Shown: positions 7,973 through 17,800 of the stretch, piece after piece | Numbering within the stretch: position 1 is the stretch's first letter | Layout of the letters: the number at the start of each line of letters is the position of its first letter | Source: an uncultured Prevotellaceae bacterium | Lineage (GTDB): Bacteria > Bacteroidota > Bacteroidia > Bacteroidales > Muribaculaceae | DNA: 64,000 nt | Direction of reading: 5' to 3' | NCBI GenBank assembly: GCA_947306175.1 | Contig: CAMZFV010000007.1 | Coordinates: 1 to 64,000 of the forward strand | Position numbers and translations under genes: made by a program | Notes under the pieces: generated by a model | Database searches by the model: none | The model's input: the letters and a program-made list of their open reading frames with translations, nothing else | Told to the model about the DNA's origin: nothing

Positions 7973-8908
7973 ATGGCTGAAATGAAGGTTTTCTCGGGCA
8001 CGAACTCACGTTACGTTGCCTTGAAGATAGCAGAACAACTGGGTGTGGAACTGGGAAGAGTCAATATCTCACACTTTGCCGACGGCGAGTATGAGGTATG
8101 CTATGAGGAACCCGTGCGTGGTGCTGAAGTCTATCTTGTGCAGTCCACATTTAATGCGAGCGAGAACTTAATGGAACTGTTGTTGATGATTGATGCAGCC
8201 AAAAGAGCGTCGGCCCATTCTGTCATAGCAGTCATCCCCTATTTCGGGTGGGCGCGCCAGGACCGCAAAGACAAGCCCCGTGTGTCCATTGCTGCCAAGT
8301 TGGTCGCCAACCTGTTGACTGCAGCTGGTATCGACCGCCTGATCACGATGGACTTGCATGCCGACCAAATTCAGGGTTTCTTTGACATCCCCGTCGATCA
8401 CCTGTATGCTTCCACGATGTTTGTTCCTGACATTGCTTCCCTCGGCCTTAAGGACATGGTCATTGCCTCGCCCGATGTGGGAGGTGCCAAGCGTGCCAAT
8501 TCCTATGCCAAATATTTCAACGCCCCCTTGGTGCTGTGTCACAAGCAGCGTTTGCGCGCCAACGTGGTAGAGAACATGACCATCATTGGCGATGTTAAGG
8601 ATAAGGACGTTATTTTGATCGATGACCTGGTGGACACTGCTGGCACTATCTGCAAAGCCGCCTCGCTGATGAAGGATAACGGTGCACGCAGTGTGCGTGC
8701 CTACATCTCCCATGCTGTGATGAGCGACCCTGCCAGCGAACGTGTCATGGCCAGCGGACTTGACGAGCTGATCATCAGCGACAGCATCCCCTATGACACC
8801 GACCGTTGTCCCAAGGTGAGGGTGCTGAGCTTGGATAAGATGTTTGCTCATGCCATCAAACATGTAAACATCAAGCAGTCCATCAACGATCTATTCCTAT
8901 TCAAATGA
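7973..8908 (+). CDS. prs: Ribose-phosphate pyrophosphokinase
   Basis: Makes PRPP from ribose 5-phosphate and ATP for nucleotide, histidine and tryptophan synthesis. The 311-residue length is standard. Visible signatures are the phosphoribosyl-pyrophosphate loop VILIDDLVDTAGT (about 205-217), the metal/ATP region MDLHADQIQGFFDIPVDHLY (about 126-145), and PYFGWARQDRK in the flexible loop. The gene is monocistronic, with the promoter in the repeat element upstream and a hairpin terminator downstream. Confidence 0.97.
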   Translation: MAEMKVFSGTNSRYVALKIAEQLGVELGRVNISHFADGEYEVCYEEPVRGAEVYLVQSTFNASENLMELLLMIDAAKRASAHSVIAVIPYFGWARQDRKDKPRVSIAAKLVANLLTAAGIDRLITMDLHADQIQGFFDIPVDHLYASTMFVPDIASLGLKDMVIASPDVGGAKRANSYAKYFNAPLVLCHKQRLRANVVENMTIIGDVKDKDVILIDDLVDTAGTICKAASLMKDNGARSVRAYISHAVMSDPASERVMASGLDELIISDSIPYDTDRCPKVRVLSLDKMFAHAIKHVNIKQSINDLFLFK

Positions 8909-8928
8909 GGTGGTATTAATAATGATTA

Positions 8929-8966
8929 TTATAGGGTCGGAGTGCGCTTCGTCCCTATTGTTTTTA
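8929..8966 (+). terminator. Terminator after prs
   Basis: ATAGGGTCG pairs with CGTCCCTAT (one mismatch) around GAGTGCGCTT and is followed by TGTTTTTAT. Confidence 0.65.
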
Positions 8967-9025
8967 TAGACCTAATCAAGAAAACCAAAAGTTATTATCA
9001 AATTAATGATTTTAAACACATTTTT

Positions 9026-9057
9026 CTTGTTTTTTACATTAGCTTGCATTAATTTTG
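9026..9057 (+). promoter_or_regulatory. Promoter of propeller gene A1
   Basis: CTTG (9026-9029), a 20-nt spacer and TAATTTTG (9050-9057). A leader of about 50 nt follows, ending in TTTTTACCTTTATG like that of copy A2. Confidence 0.5.
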
Positions 9058-9109
9058 CTGCAATATATTACATTATATTTAATATTAATAACTTTAATTT
9101 TTTACCTTT

Positions 9110-10009
9110 ATGATGAGAAAACTACTATTTTTCGCATTGACGTTAGGTTTCTCGTTGTGTGCTTCTGCCCAGGTATTGAATGTGACCTCGATTGACAAGG
9201 TCAACCTGCCTGAGCAGGCAGCCGTGGCTGCCATCAGCCCGCAGGGCGACTACCTGCTGCTGACCAGCGCCACCAACCAGGGCCTGACTAAGCTGGACCT
9301 GGCCACGAGCCAGACCCAGGTGTTGAGTACCGCACCCAGTGCCGGTCACAACGTGAAGATCTCGCCCGACGGCCAGACCGTCGTGTATCGAGAGGGCTCG
9401 TTCAACGAGAAGCATCTGCGCATGTCTTCCCTCAAGAGCGTCAACCTCTCTACAGGCCAGAGCCAGGTGCTGGTAAAGCCCACGCGCGACCTGCAGGGTT
9501 ATGACATTAATGGCACCAGCGCAGGTGTTGTGAACAAGGGCAAGTTCAGCAAGAAGGCCATTGGCAATGCCAAGGCCCAGAATCTGCCTGTGCTGTCCAT
9601 TGACAAGGGCCAGCTGATGATCACCGTAAATGGCAAGACCCGCAACCTGTCGCCTAACGGCAGCGGTTTCAGCTACATGTGGCCCTCGCTGTCGCCTGAT
9701 GGCACCAAGGTGCTCTTCTATCAGGCAGCCCATGGCGCATACGTGTGCGACCTTGACGGCAAGAATGTCCGCAAGGTGGGCAAGATGCGCGCCCCGGTAT
9801 GGTATGACGACAATACCGTAGTGGGCATGATCGACCTCGACGACGGCGAGTTCATCTACGCCTCGACCATTGTTGCTGCCACGCTCGACGGCACGACCCA
9901 GACTTTGACGGGCGATGAAACCGTCGCCATGTATCCCCACGCTGCTGCCGGCAAGATTGTATTCAGCACACCCGCTGGCGAGGCATATATTATTAATGTA
10001 ACCGAATGA
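9110..10009 (+). CDS. Secreted WD40/TolB-like beta-propeller protein, copy A1
   Basis: A 299-residue exported protein. The signal peptide (MMRKLLFFALTLGFSLCASA) precedes a series of propeller blades: AAISPQGDYLLLTS, VKISPDGQTVVYREG, WPSLSPDGTKVLFYQAA and APVWYDDNTVVGMID. The SPDG-type motifs resemble the TolB/PD40 repeat. No catalytic motif is seen. Its stop overlaps the start of B1 (ATGATGA), implying translational coupling, so A and B proteins may be needed together. The nucleotide sequence is identical to A2 at 14002 apart from a 3-nt indel and a few bases in the signal peptide. Function unknown; a binding role at the cell envelope is inference. Confidence 0.8.
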   Translation: MMRKLLFFALTLGFSLCASAQVLNVTSIDKVNLPEQAAVAAISPQGDYLLLTSATNQGLTKLDLATSQTQVLSTAPSAGHNVKISPDGQTVVYREGSFNEKHLRMSSLKSVNLSTGQSQVLVKPTRDLQGYDINGTSAGVVNKGKFSKKAIGNAKAQNLPVLSIDKGQLMITVNGKTRNLSPNGSGFSYMWPSLSPDGTKVLFYQAAHGAYVCDLDGKNVRKVGKMRAPVWYDDNTVVGMIDLDDGEFIYASTIVAATLDGTTQTLTGDETVAMYPHAAAGKIVFSTPAGEAYIINVTE

Positions 10010-13000
10010 TGACTGCTATGAAAAAGATATTATTACTTGCCGTAGCCGCCATCATGGCAGCAGGCGCAATGCAGGCCAAGACGGCCGACGAGATCCGCAT
10101 TTATCTGAATCCCGGTCACGGCAGCTGGGGACCCAATGACCGTCCGATGGCGACCATTCCCTACCCCATGCTTGCCGAGACGGGACGTCCCGACACCAAC
10201 GGTTTTTACGAGAGCAACACGAACCTGTGGAAATCCTTCCAGACGCGTGCAACCCTCATCAGGATGGGTATCAAGCCCGAGAACATCACCATGTCGAGGT
10301 ACTACAATGGTCCGTACCCTTATGTTGCGGGAGCACCCGATGCTGAGATGTATAACCGTCCCTTGTCAGAGATATGCGAGGAGGTGGAAGTGGGCAACTA
10401 CGATATGTTCCTGTCGCACCACTCCAACGCTTCAACCGACGGCACATCGACCAACTATCCGCTGATTCTGTATCGTGGCAAGGACGGAGCTGGTGGAGAT
10501 TATGCTCCTAGTAGCCGCGACATGGCATCAGTATGCTGGCCGCTGTTCTATACCAACGAGATTGACCCGATGAACTATTATGGTCCCAACAATCCCAACA
10601 TCCGTGGTGATATTGATTTCTACGGCAGTTCATCGACCCGTGTCGATCCCAATACAGGTCAAGCCTACACTGGTTATCTGGGCGTGCTTAAACATGGCGC
10701 CCCCGGTTTCCTGATTGAGGGTTATTTCCATACCTACCAGCCCGCTCGCCATCGTGCGTTGAATAGTGACTATTGTCACCAGGAAGGTATGCGCATCGCT
10801 CGCGGTATCGGTCAATATTTCGGTCTCACTCCCGATGACAAGGGCTATATCATGGGTACCGTCAAGAACGTGCATGAGCATTTGATTCACAACCTGTACA
10901 AGTACAATGCCACATCAATGGACCAGTGGGCTCCCGTCAATGGCGCCGTTGTCATCCTGTATAAGAATGGTGAGGAAGTGGCACGCTATACCACCGACCA
11001 AAACTACAATGGTGTGTTCGTGTTTGAGGATCTGAATCCCGGCACTTATACGCTGTCCGTTGAGGCAGAGGGTTACAAGCCCCTCGGTGAATATACTGAA
11101 GCCACGGTTGATAGCCAGTGGCAAGAACTCATCACTAAAGCCGCAGGAGACATCGTTGTTGAGGCCAACAAGACAAGTTATGCAGTTCCCCTGCTGGAGG
11201 CCGAAGACTATGAAATCCCCACTGACTTATACCAGAATTATCCTGAGCCCGAATTGCCCGGTTATGTGAAAGCTCCAGTTAAACTGGAACTCACCCGAGA
11301 CAATGGTACGGATTATGAGTTTGACGGCACCATCAAGCGTATGCTCGTTCGCGGCGACAGCACCGTTGTGCTGACCAATGCCGAGGACGGAACGCCTCAC
11401 GTTTACCTGATCAACAATATCAACAAGGTTATCGTTAAGGAACTGAGCATTGTCAATGTAGCTCCCGCCGAGCCCAACAATGCCGGTTACTACAGCCGCC
11501 TGAACGATATCGCCTTCACTGCTGACGGACAACTTGTGGGCGTCAACTGCTTACAGACCCAGTTTAGTGACGGTCAGGTGAATGAGGGCTTTGAGCGCGG
11601 CACGCTGCGCCTGTACAAGTGGGCAGACTTTGACAGTGATCCCATCGAATGGGTAACCACTCAGAACTCAGCCAACTTCTATTACTACCGCGCCCAGTCG
11701 ATCGCTATCGATGGTGAAGCCAATAACTGCGTTGTGACCTTGATGGGTACCAATGATGCGGCTTCCAGCGCAGGAGGCATGAGGTTCCTCAAACTGAATA
11801 TCACCGGTGGCCAGATTGCCAGCACGGTTTACACCGAGAAGACCATTGCGGCCAGCAGCAATTTCACCAAGACGAAAATCGGTGAGCCGCAGATCGTACT
11901 CTCGCCCCGCAACGATGATCAAGTGATGCTCGATGGCGAGAATACGCTGATCATGGAAGTTGCTACCGCCAATGCCAATGGCACCGACAGCGAAGTCGTT
12001 GGTCGATTTGCCGGAGAGGATCGCGACATTCCCGTTAAGGGCGCATCCTTCTTCAAGTATGCCCAGCACCAATTCATGGTAATGCCATACATTGCCGAAA
12101 GTAATGACAATGCTGTCAATGTCGGCGGTATCAAGTTGTATGACATCACGGCTGGTGTTGACCAGGCAGCACTTGTTGCCACCACCAACACCGACCTTGA
12201 GCCACTCGCTTGCCAGTTCATGTCAACGGGTGCCTATGTCAAGGGCGAGGACATCAACCTGTACCTGATGCAGGACAACAAGATGACCAAGTGGCAGGCC
12301 TTTGCAGAGCAGCAACCTGTTGAGCCTGGCGTATTTGCTTACGACTTGAGATTCACCAATGACAACAATATCTATACATTCTTCTTCAATGCCAATGCTG
12401 CAGCACAGACTGCCTATATCACATTCTATGATATTGACGGCAATGAGGTAACCACTATTGAGGTGCCTAATGTTGTTGCTGGAGAGAACAGTATCGAGAT
12501 TGATTGTAAGACGTTGCCCGAAGTTACCGATAACAAGTTGCACTGGACGGTTACCCTTGAGGGTAATCCCATTACGACCATCAGGCGCATCAATCCGCTT
12601 GAACAGAACTACAGCGGTCAGCTGTTTGTCGCTGTTGACAAGTCACCGTCGAGTCCTAAGATGGGTACCATCTACACCGGTAACCGTATTTCCAGTGGCA
12701 GTGCCAGCAACGGTGTTTATGTTTGTGACGTGATGGGTCAACGCGCTAGCGATGATCTTTACCGTGGTGCCCACAACTGGAGCGCCAACTACCGTATGGC
12801 TCTGGATGCACAAGGTAAACTTTACGTACCCGATTGGGGCGATGGCACTTCTGGTGTATTCATCGCTGATCCATTGAATATGGATGGTATCTGGACCGAG
12901 TTCTTTGTTGGAACGCGCAACAGCGATGGTTTGATCACCAACAATGGCGTGAACATCGGTTCGTCTACACCCGGTGTAGCCATTGGCGGAACCGGTGCCG

Positions 13001-13761
13001 ACACCAAGCTGTATGTATATCTTGAGGACTTCGGCAATGGTGTGGGCGTTTACAACATCGGCCAGCCCGACGGCAGTGTCGTTGATACATGGACAACCGC
13101 TCCTAACCAGTATTTTGATGTGGGTTACCTGCAGCTCAACACTAACGGTAACGTTATTGCCGATGCTCAAGGCCGTGGCGTCTGGATTGCACAGTACCGT
13201 GCTGCCGACAAGAATGACGCTAGTGTTCCCTCACTCATCTTCGTTGACAATGAGGGTAACCTGACCTTCAACTCGGGTCGCTCGCCTTACATTGACATGC
13301 TGAATGGTAGTGACCGTGCTGGATTTGCCGTGAATGACGCTTGTGACATGCTCGTTGTCAATGACGGTACCGGCATTCTCCAGTTCTATGACCTGACCTG
13401 GGAGGGCAACACGCCTGCTATCGCACCCAAGTACTCCTATAGGGCCGATGCCCGCAACTCAGCCGGATCCATCTTCCAGATGGCGTTTGACTATGCTGGC
13501 AACCTGGTTTGTGCTGGTGGCAACATCGGTATCTACTCGTTGCCGACGGAGGAGAACATCCACACCACGCCTGCATGTGGAGAATTTGAGGTAGTAGTCG
13601 TTCCCAGTGCTGTCAATGAAATCAATGTGAACAAGACCATTGTGAGTGAGCGTTACTTCGATATCCGTGGTATTGAATACCGTCAGCCCATTGATGGTGT
13701 GAACATTATTGTCCGCACTTACAGCGACGGAACCTCCGACGCCATTAAAGTCATCAAGTAA
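10006..13761 (+). CDS. Secreted amidase_3/beta-propeller protein B1 with T9SS-like C-terminus
   Basis: A 1251-residue secreted protein; the signal peptide is best from M at 10018 (MKKILLLAVAAIMAAGAMQA). Residues about 28-275 look like a zinc N-acetylmuramoyl-L-alanine amidase: LNPGHGSWG and FLSHHSNAS provide the metal histidines and FLIEGYFHTYQ the catalytic-type glutamate. A carboxypeptidase-regulatory-like domain follows (about 280-380; NGAVVILYKNGEEVARYTT), then long propeller-like regions. The tail YFDIRGIEYRQPIDGVNIIV...IKVIK resembles a type IX secretion sorting domain. Presumably it acts on peptidoglycan or muropeptides outside the cell. Overlaps A1 by 4 nt; paralogue of B2. Domain order is seen; substrate is inferred. 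Confidence 0.8.
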   Translation: MMTAMKKILLLAVAAIMAAGAMQAKTADEIRIYLNPGHGSWGPNDRPMATIPYPMLAETGRPDTNGFYESNTNLWKSFQTRATLIRMGIKPENITMSRYYNGPYPYVAGAPDAEMYNRPLSEICEEVEVGNYDMFLSHHSNASTDGTSTNYPLILYRGKDGAGGDYAPSSRDMASVCWPLFYTNEIDPMNYYGPNNPNIRGDIDFYGSSSTRVDPNTGQAYTGYLGVLKHGAPGFLIEGYFHTYQPARHRALNSDYCHQEGMRIARGIGQYFGLTPDDKGYIMGTVKNVHEHLIHNLYKYNATSMDQWAPVNGAVVILYKNGEEVARYTTDQNYNGVFVFEDLNPGTYTLSVEAEGYKPLGEYTEATVDSQWQELITKAAGDIVVEANKTSYAVPLLEAEDYEIPTDLYQNYPEPELPGYVKAPVKLELTRDNGTDYEFDGTIKRMLVRGDSTVVLTNAEDGTPHVYLINNINKVIVKELSIVNVAPAEPNNAGYYSRLNDIAFTADGQLVGVNCLQTQFSDGQVNEGFERGTLRLYKWADFDSDPIEWVTTQNSANFYYYRAQSIAIDGEANNCVVTLMGTNDAASSAGGMRFLKLNITGGQIASTVYTEKTIAASSNFTKTKIGEPQIVLSPRNDDQVMLDGENTLIMEVATANANGTDSEVVGRFAGEDRDIPVKGASFFKYAQHQFMVMPYIAESNDNAVNVGGIKLYDITAGVDQAALVATTNTDLEPLACQFMSTGAYVKGEDINLYLMQDNKMTKWQAFAEQQPVEPGVFAYDLRFTNDNNIYTFFFNANAAAQTAYITFYDIDGNEVTTIEVPNVVAGENSIEIDCKTLPEVTDNKLHWTVTLEGNPITTIRRINPLEQNYSGQLFVAVDKSPSSPKMGTIYTGNRISSGSASNGVYVCDVMGQRASDDLYRGAHNWSANYRMALDAQGKLYVPDWGDGTSGVFIADPLNMDGIWTEFFVGTRNSDGLITNNGVNIGSSTPGVAIGGTGADTKLYVYLEDFGNGVGVYNIGQPDGSVVDTWTTAPNQYFDVGYLQLNTNGNVIADAQGRGVWIAQYRAADKNDASVPSLIFVDNEGNLTFNSGRSPYIDMLNGSDRAGFAVNDACDMLVVNDGTGILQFYDLTWEGNTPAIAPKYSYRADARNSAGSIFQMAFDYAGNLVCAGGNIGIYSLPTEENIHTTPACGEFEVVVVPSAVNEINVNKTIVSERYFDIRGIEYRQPIDGVNIIVRTYSDGTSDAIKVIK

Positions 13762-13790
13762 CCATAATACTGGTTTCAACCTCAAAAGAT

Positions 13791-13825
13791 CAAGCGGCCC
13801 ACTCAAAACGGGTCGCTTGTTTATT
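13791..13825 (+). terminator. Terminator after B1
   Basis: CAAGCGGCCC pairs with GGGTCGCTTG around ACTCAAAAC, followed by TTTATTTG. Its stem resembles the terminator after B2 (CAAGCGGCC / GGCCGCTTG), so the terminator was duplicated with the module. Confidence 0.75.
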
Positions 13826-13895
13826 TGAAACAAGGATATATTCATGAGTTTGCAGGAATTATCATTTTTAACGGATTAATTATCATTGAATTTTA

Positions 13896-13924
13896 TTTGT
13901 TGTTTACATTTTTTAGTATCTTTG
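13896..13924 (+). promoter_or_regulatory. Promoter of propeller gene A2
   Basis: TTTG (13896-13899), 17 nt, then TATCTTTG (13917-13924) followed by CTGCAAT as at A1. It lies downstream of the ORF-track start (13825), which supports the shorter A2 start at 14002. Confidence 0.55.
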
Positions 13925-14001
13925 CTGCAATCATTATATTAAGCAAATATCGTATAGATAGTTTAATAACCATTTTGTTTAACTTTAAGTTTTTACCTTC
14001 T

Positions 14002-14898
14002 ATGATGAGAAAACTCCTTTTCGCATTGACGTTAGGTTTCTCGTTGTGTGCTTCTGCCCAGGTATTGAATGTGACCTCGATTGACAAGGTCAACCTGCCT
14101 GAGCAGGCAGCCGTGGCTGCCATCAGCCCGCAGGGCGACTACCTGCTGCTGACCAGCGCCACCAACCAGGGCCTGACTAAGCTGGACCTGGCCACGAGCC
14201 AGACCCAGGTGTTGAGTACCGCACCCAGTGCCGGTCACAACGTGAAGATCTCGCCCGACGGCCAGACCGTCGTGTATCGAGAGGGCTCGTTCAACGAGAA
14301 GCATCTGCGCATGTCTTCCCTCAAGAGCGTCAACCTCTCTACAGGCCAGAGCCAGGTGCTGGTAAAGCCCACGCGCGACCTGCAGGGTTATGACATTAAT
14401 GGCACCAGCGCAGGTGTTGTGAACAAGGGCAAGTTCAGCAAGAAGGCCATTGGCAATGCCAAGGCCCAGAATCTGCCTGTGCTGTCCATTGACAAGGGCC
14501 AGCTGATGATCACCGTAAATGGCAAGACCCGCAACCTGTCGCCTAACGGCAGCGGTTTCAGCTACATGTGGCCCTCGCTGTCGCCTGATGGCACCAAGGT
14601 GCTCTTCTATCAGGCAGCCCATGGCGCATACGTGTGCGACCTTGACGGCAAGAATGTCCGCAAGGTGGGCAAGATGCGCGCCCCGGTATGGTATGACGAC
14701 AATACCGTAGTGGGCATGATCGACCTCGACGACGGCGAGTTCATCTACGCCTCGACCATTGTTGCTGCCACGCTCGACGGCACGACCCAGACTTTGACGG
14801 GCGATGAAACCGTCGCCATGTATCCCCACGCTGCTGCCGGCAAGATTGTATTCAGCACACCCGCTGGCGAGGCATATATTATTAATGTAACCGAATGA
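14002..14898 (+). CDS. Secreted WD40/TolB-like beta-propeller protein, copy A2
   Basis: A 298-residue duplicate of A1. The ORF track extends it to 13825, but that adds a non-signal leader and crosses the promoter, so ATG 14002 (MMRKLLFALTLGFSLCASA) is chosen. After the signal peptide the DNA matches A1 base for base as far as I can read, and even the two antisense shadow ORFs are identical. The match continues into the first 80 nt of the B gene. Upstream sequence is only loosely similar, so expression may differ. The stop overlaps the B2 start by ATGA, as in the first module. Function unknown. Confidence 0.8.
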   Translation: MMRKLLFALTLGFSLCASAQVLNVTSIDKVNLPEQAAVAAISPQGDYLLLTSATNQGLTKLDLATSQTQVLSTAPSAGHNVKISPDGQTVVYREGSFNEKHLRMSSLKSVNLSTGQSQVLVKPTRDLQGYDINGTSAGVVNKGKFSKKAIGNAKAQNLPVLSIDKGQLMITVNGKTRNLSPNGSGFSYMWPSLSPDGTKVLFYQAAHGAYVCDLDGKNVRKVGKMRAPVWYDDNTVVGMIDLDDGEFIYASTIVAATLDGTTQTLTGDETVAMYPHAAAGKIVFSTPAGEAYIINVTE

Positions 14899-17800
14899 TG
14901 ACTGCTATGAAAAAGATATTATTACTTGCCGTAGCCGCCATCATGGCAGCAGGCGCAATGCAGGCCAAGACGGCCGATGAGATCCGCATTTATCTGAATC
15001 CCGGTCACGGCAGCTGGGGACCCAATGACCGCCCAATGGCAACCATTCCCTACCCCAACCTGCCTGAGACGGGACGTCCCGACACCAACGGTTTCTACGA
15101 GAGCAACACGAACCTGTGGAAATCCTTCCAGACGCGTGCCACGCTGATTAAGATGGGCATCAAGCCAGAGAACATCACCATGTCGAGGTACTACAACGGC
15201 CCGTATCCCTATGTTGCGGGAGCAGCCGATGCTGAGATGTACAACCGTCCTCTGTCAGAGATTTGCGAGGAGGTGGAAATCGGTAACTATGACATGTTCC
15301 TGTCTCATCACTCCAATGCCTTAACAGACGGCACCTCGACCAACTATCCGCTGATACTTTATCGCGGTTATGATGGCTCTGGTCAAGATCTCTCTCCTGG
15401 CAGTCGTGATATGGGATTAACTTGTTGGCCTATATTCTATACTAACGAGATTGACCCGATGACAAACTACAGTCCTACTAGCAGTAATGTGCGTGGTGAT
15501 ATGAGTTTCTATAGCAGTTCGGGCACCCGTGTGGATCCCAACACCGGTATTTCTTACACTGGATCCCTGGTCGTGTTGAGGCATGGAGTTCCCGGTTTCC
15601 TGATTGAAGGCTACTTCCATACCTACCAACCTGCACGTCACCGTGCATTGAATATGGACTATTGCCATCAGGAAGGTGTTCGCATTGCCCGTGGTATTGC
15701 CCAGTACTTTGGCCTCACGCCAGAGAGCAAGGGATACATTATGGGTACGGTGAAAGATGTTCATGAGCATCTTGTTCATAACCTGTATAACTACAACCCC
15801 TCATCGATGGACCAGTGGGCACCCATTAACGGCGCCGTAGTTATCTTGTATAAGAATGGTCAAGAGGTGGCACGTTACACTACCGATCAGAATTACAACG
15901 GTGTGTTCGTATTTGAGGATCTCGATCCCGGCACCTATACACTGGCAGTACAGGCCGAAGGATACAAACCCCTGGGAGAATACACCGAGGGTACTGTTGA
16001 CAACGAGTGGACGGCACTGATTGCTAAGGCTGCTGGTAATCTTGTTGTCGAAGCCAACAAAACGACCTATGCTGTTCCCTTGCTCGAGGCTGCTGAATAT
16101 GAGCCTTCTACAGATCAGTATCCTAACTATCCTGAGCCCGAATTGCCCGGATATGTCACTGCACCAAGCAGCCTTGAACTCACGCATGATGCAGGTACCG
16201 AGTATGATATTGACGGAACCATCAAGCGTATGCTCGTTCGCGGCGACAGCACCGTTGTGCTGACTAACTCAGCCGATGGAACGCCTCACGTTTACCTGAT
16301 CAACAATATTGATAAGGTGATTGTGAAGGAACTGAGCATTGTCAATGTTGCTCCCGCCGAGCCTAATAATGCTGGTTTCTACAGCCGCTTGAATGACATC
16401 GCCTTCACTGCTGACGGACAACTCGTGGGTATCAACTGCGTGCAGACCCAGTATGGCCCGGATTATGTCAATTCAGGCTTTGAGCGTGGCACGCTGCGCC
16501 TGTACAAGTGGGCAGACTTTGACAGTGATCCCATCCAGTGGGTAACCACCCAGAGTTCAGCCAACTTCTTGTACTATCGCGCCCAGACGCTCGCCATCGA
16601 TGGAGCAGCCGACAACTGCCTGGTAAATATCATGGGTACCAATGATGGCGCTTCCAGCGCTGGTGGCATGAGATTCCTGAAACTGAGTATCATCAATAAT
16701 CAAATTGCCGGCTCGATCTATACCGAGAGTACAATTACTGCAGCCAGCAACTTCACTAGGGACAAGATCGGTGTGCCGCAGATTCTTATCTCACCGCGCA
16801 ACGATGACCAAGTGATGGTCGATGGCGAGAACACTCTGATTATGGAGGTAGATCCCGCTGATGTTGATAAAACCAACAGCGAAGTTGTTGGTCGCTTCAA
16901 CGGTGACGCCACCGATACTCCTGTAAAGGGTGCTTCATTCTTCAAGTATGCTCAGCATCAGTTCATGGTAACACCTTATGTTGCTGTAAGCAGGGATGAT
17001 GCAGTCAATGTGGGCGGTATCAAACTGTATGACATCACAGCAGGTTTGGACCAGGCCGCACTCGTTGCTACCACCAATACTGACCTTGACCCGCTCGCTT
17101 GCCAGTTCATGGGCACAGGTGCTAATGTTAAGGACGGTGACATCTACTTGTACTTGATGCAAGATAACAAGATGACCGAGTGGCAGGCCAACTCGGCAGC
17201 ACAGCCCGTAGTCAAGGGTATCTATGCTTATGGCCTGAAGATGGAGGGCGATCAGTTCACTTTCAATTCTAATGACGCTGCTAAGAATGCCTACATCACT
17301 TTCTATGATGAACAGGGCACACCTGTTGCTACCGTCAATGTACCTAATGTACAGGAAGGCGAGAACACTGTCACCATCAACGTCAGTGAACTTGAGGGCG
17401 TAGAACCTGGCAGCACATTGACTTGGGCTGTTACCGTTGAGGGTGATCCCATCACCACCATCCAACGCATCAACGAGGTTGGTCCCACCTACAGTGGCCA
17501 GCTTTATGTCGCTGTAGATAAATCACCGGCAAGTCCCAAGATGGGTACCATCTATGCAGGTAACCGTATCAACAGCACCAGCACTTCAAACGGTGTCTAT
17601 CTGTATGACGTCAACGGCACCCGCGTAAGTAGCCAGGTTTACAGGGGCGACCATGCATGGCGCAACAATTGCCGCATGGCGCTTGATGAGAACGGTAGGC
17701 TCTATGTTCCTGATTGGGGAGATCCCACCTCAGGAGTGTACATTGCAGATCCTGAGAATCTTGAAGGAACTTGGACTGAGTTCTTCAAAGGCATACGTGA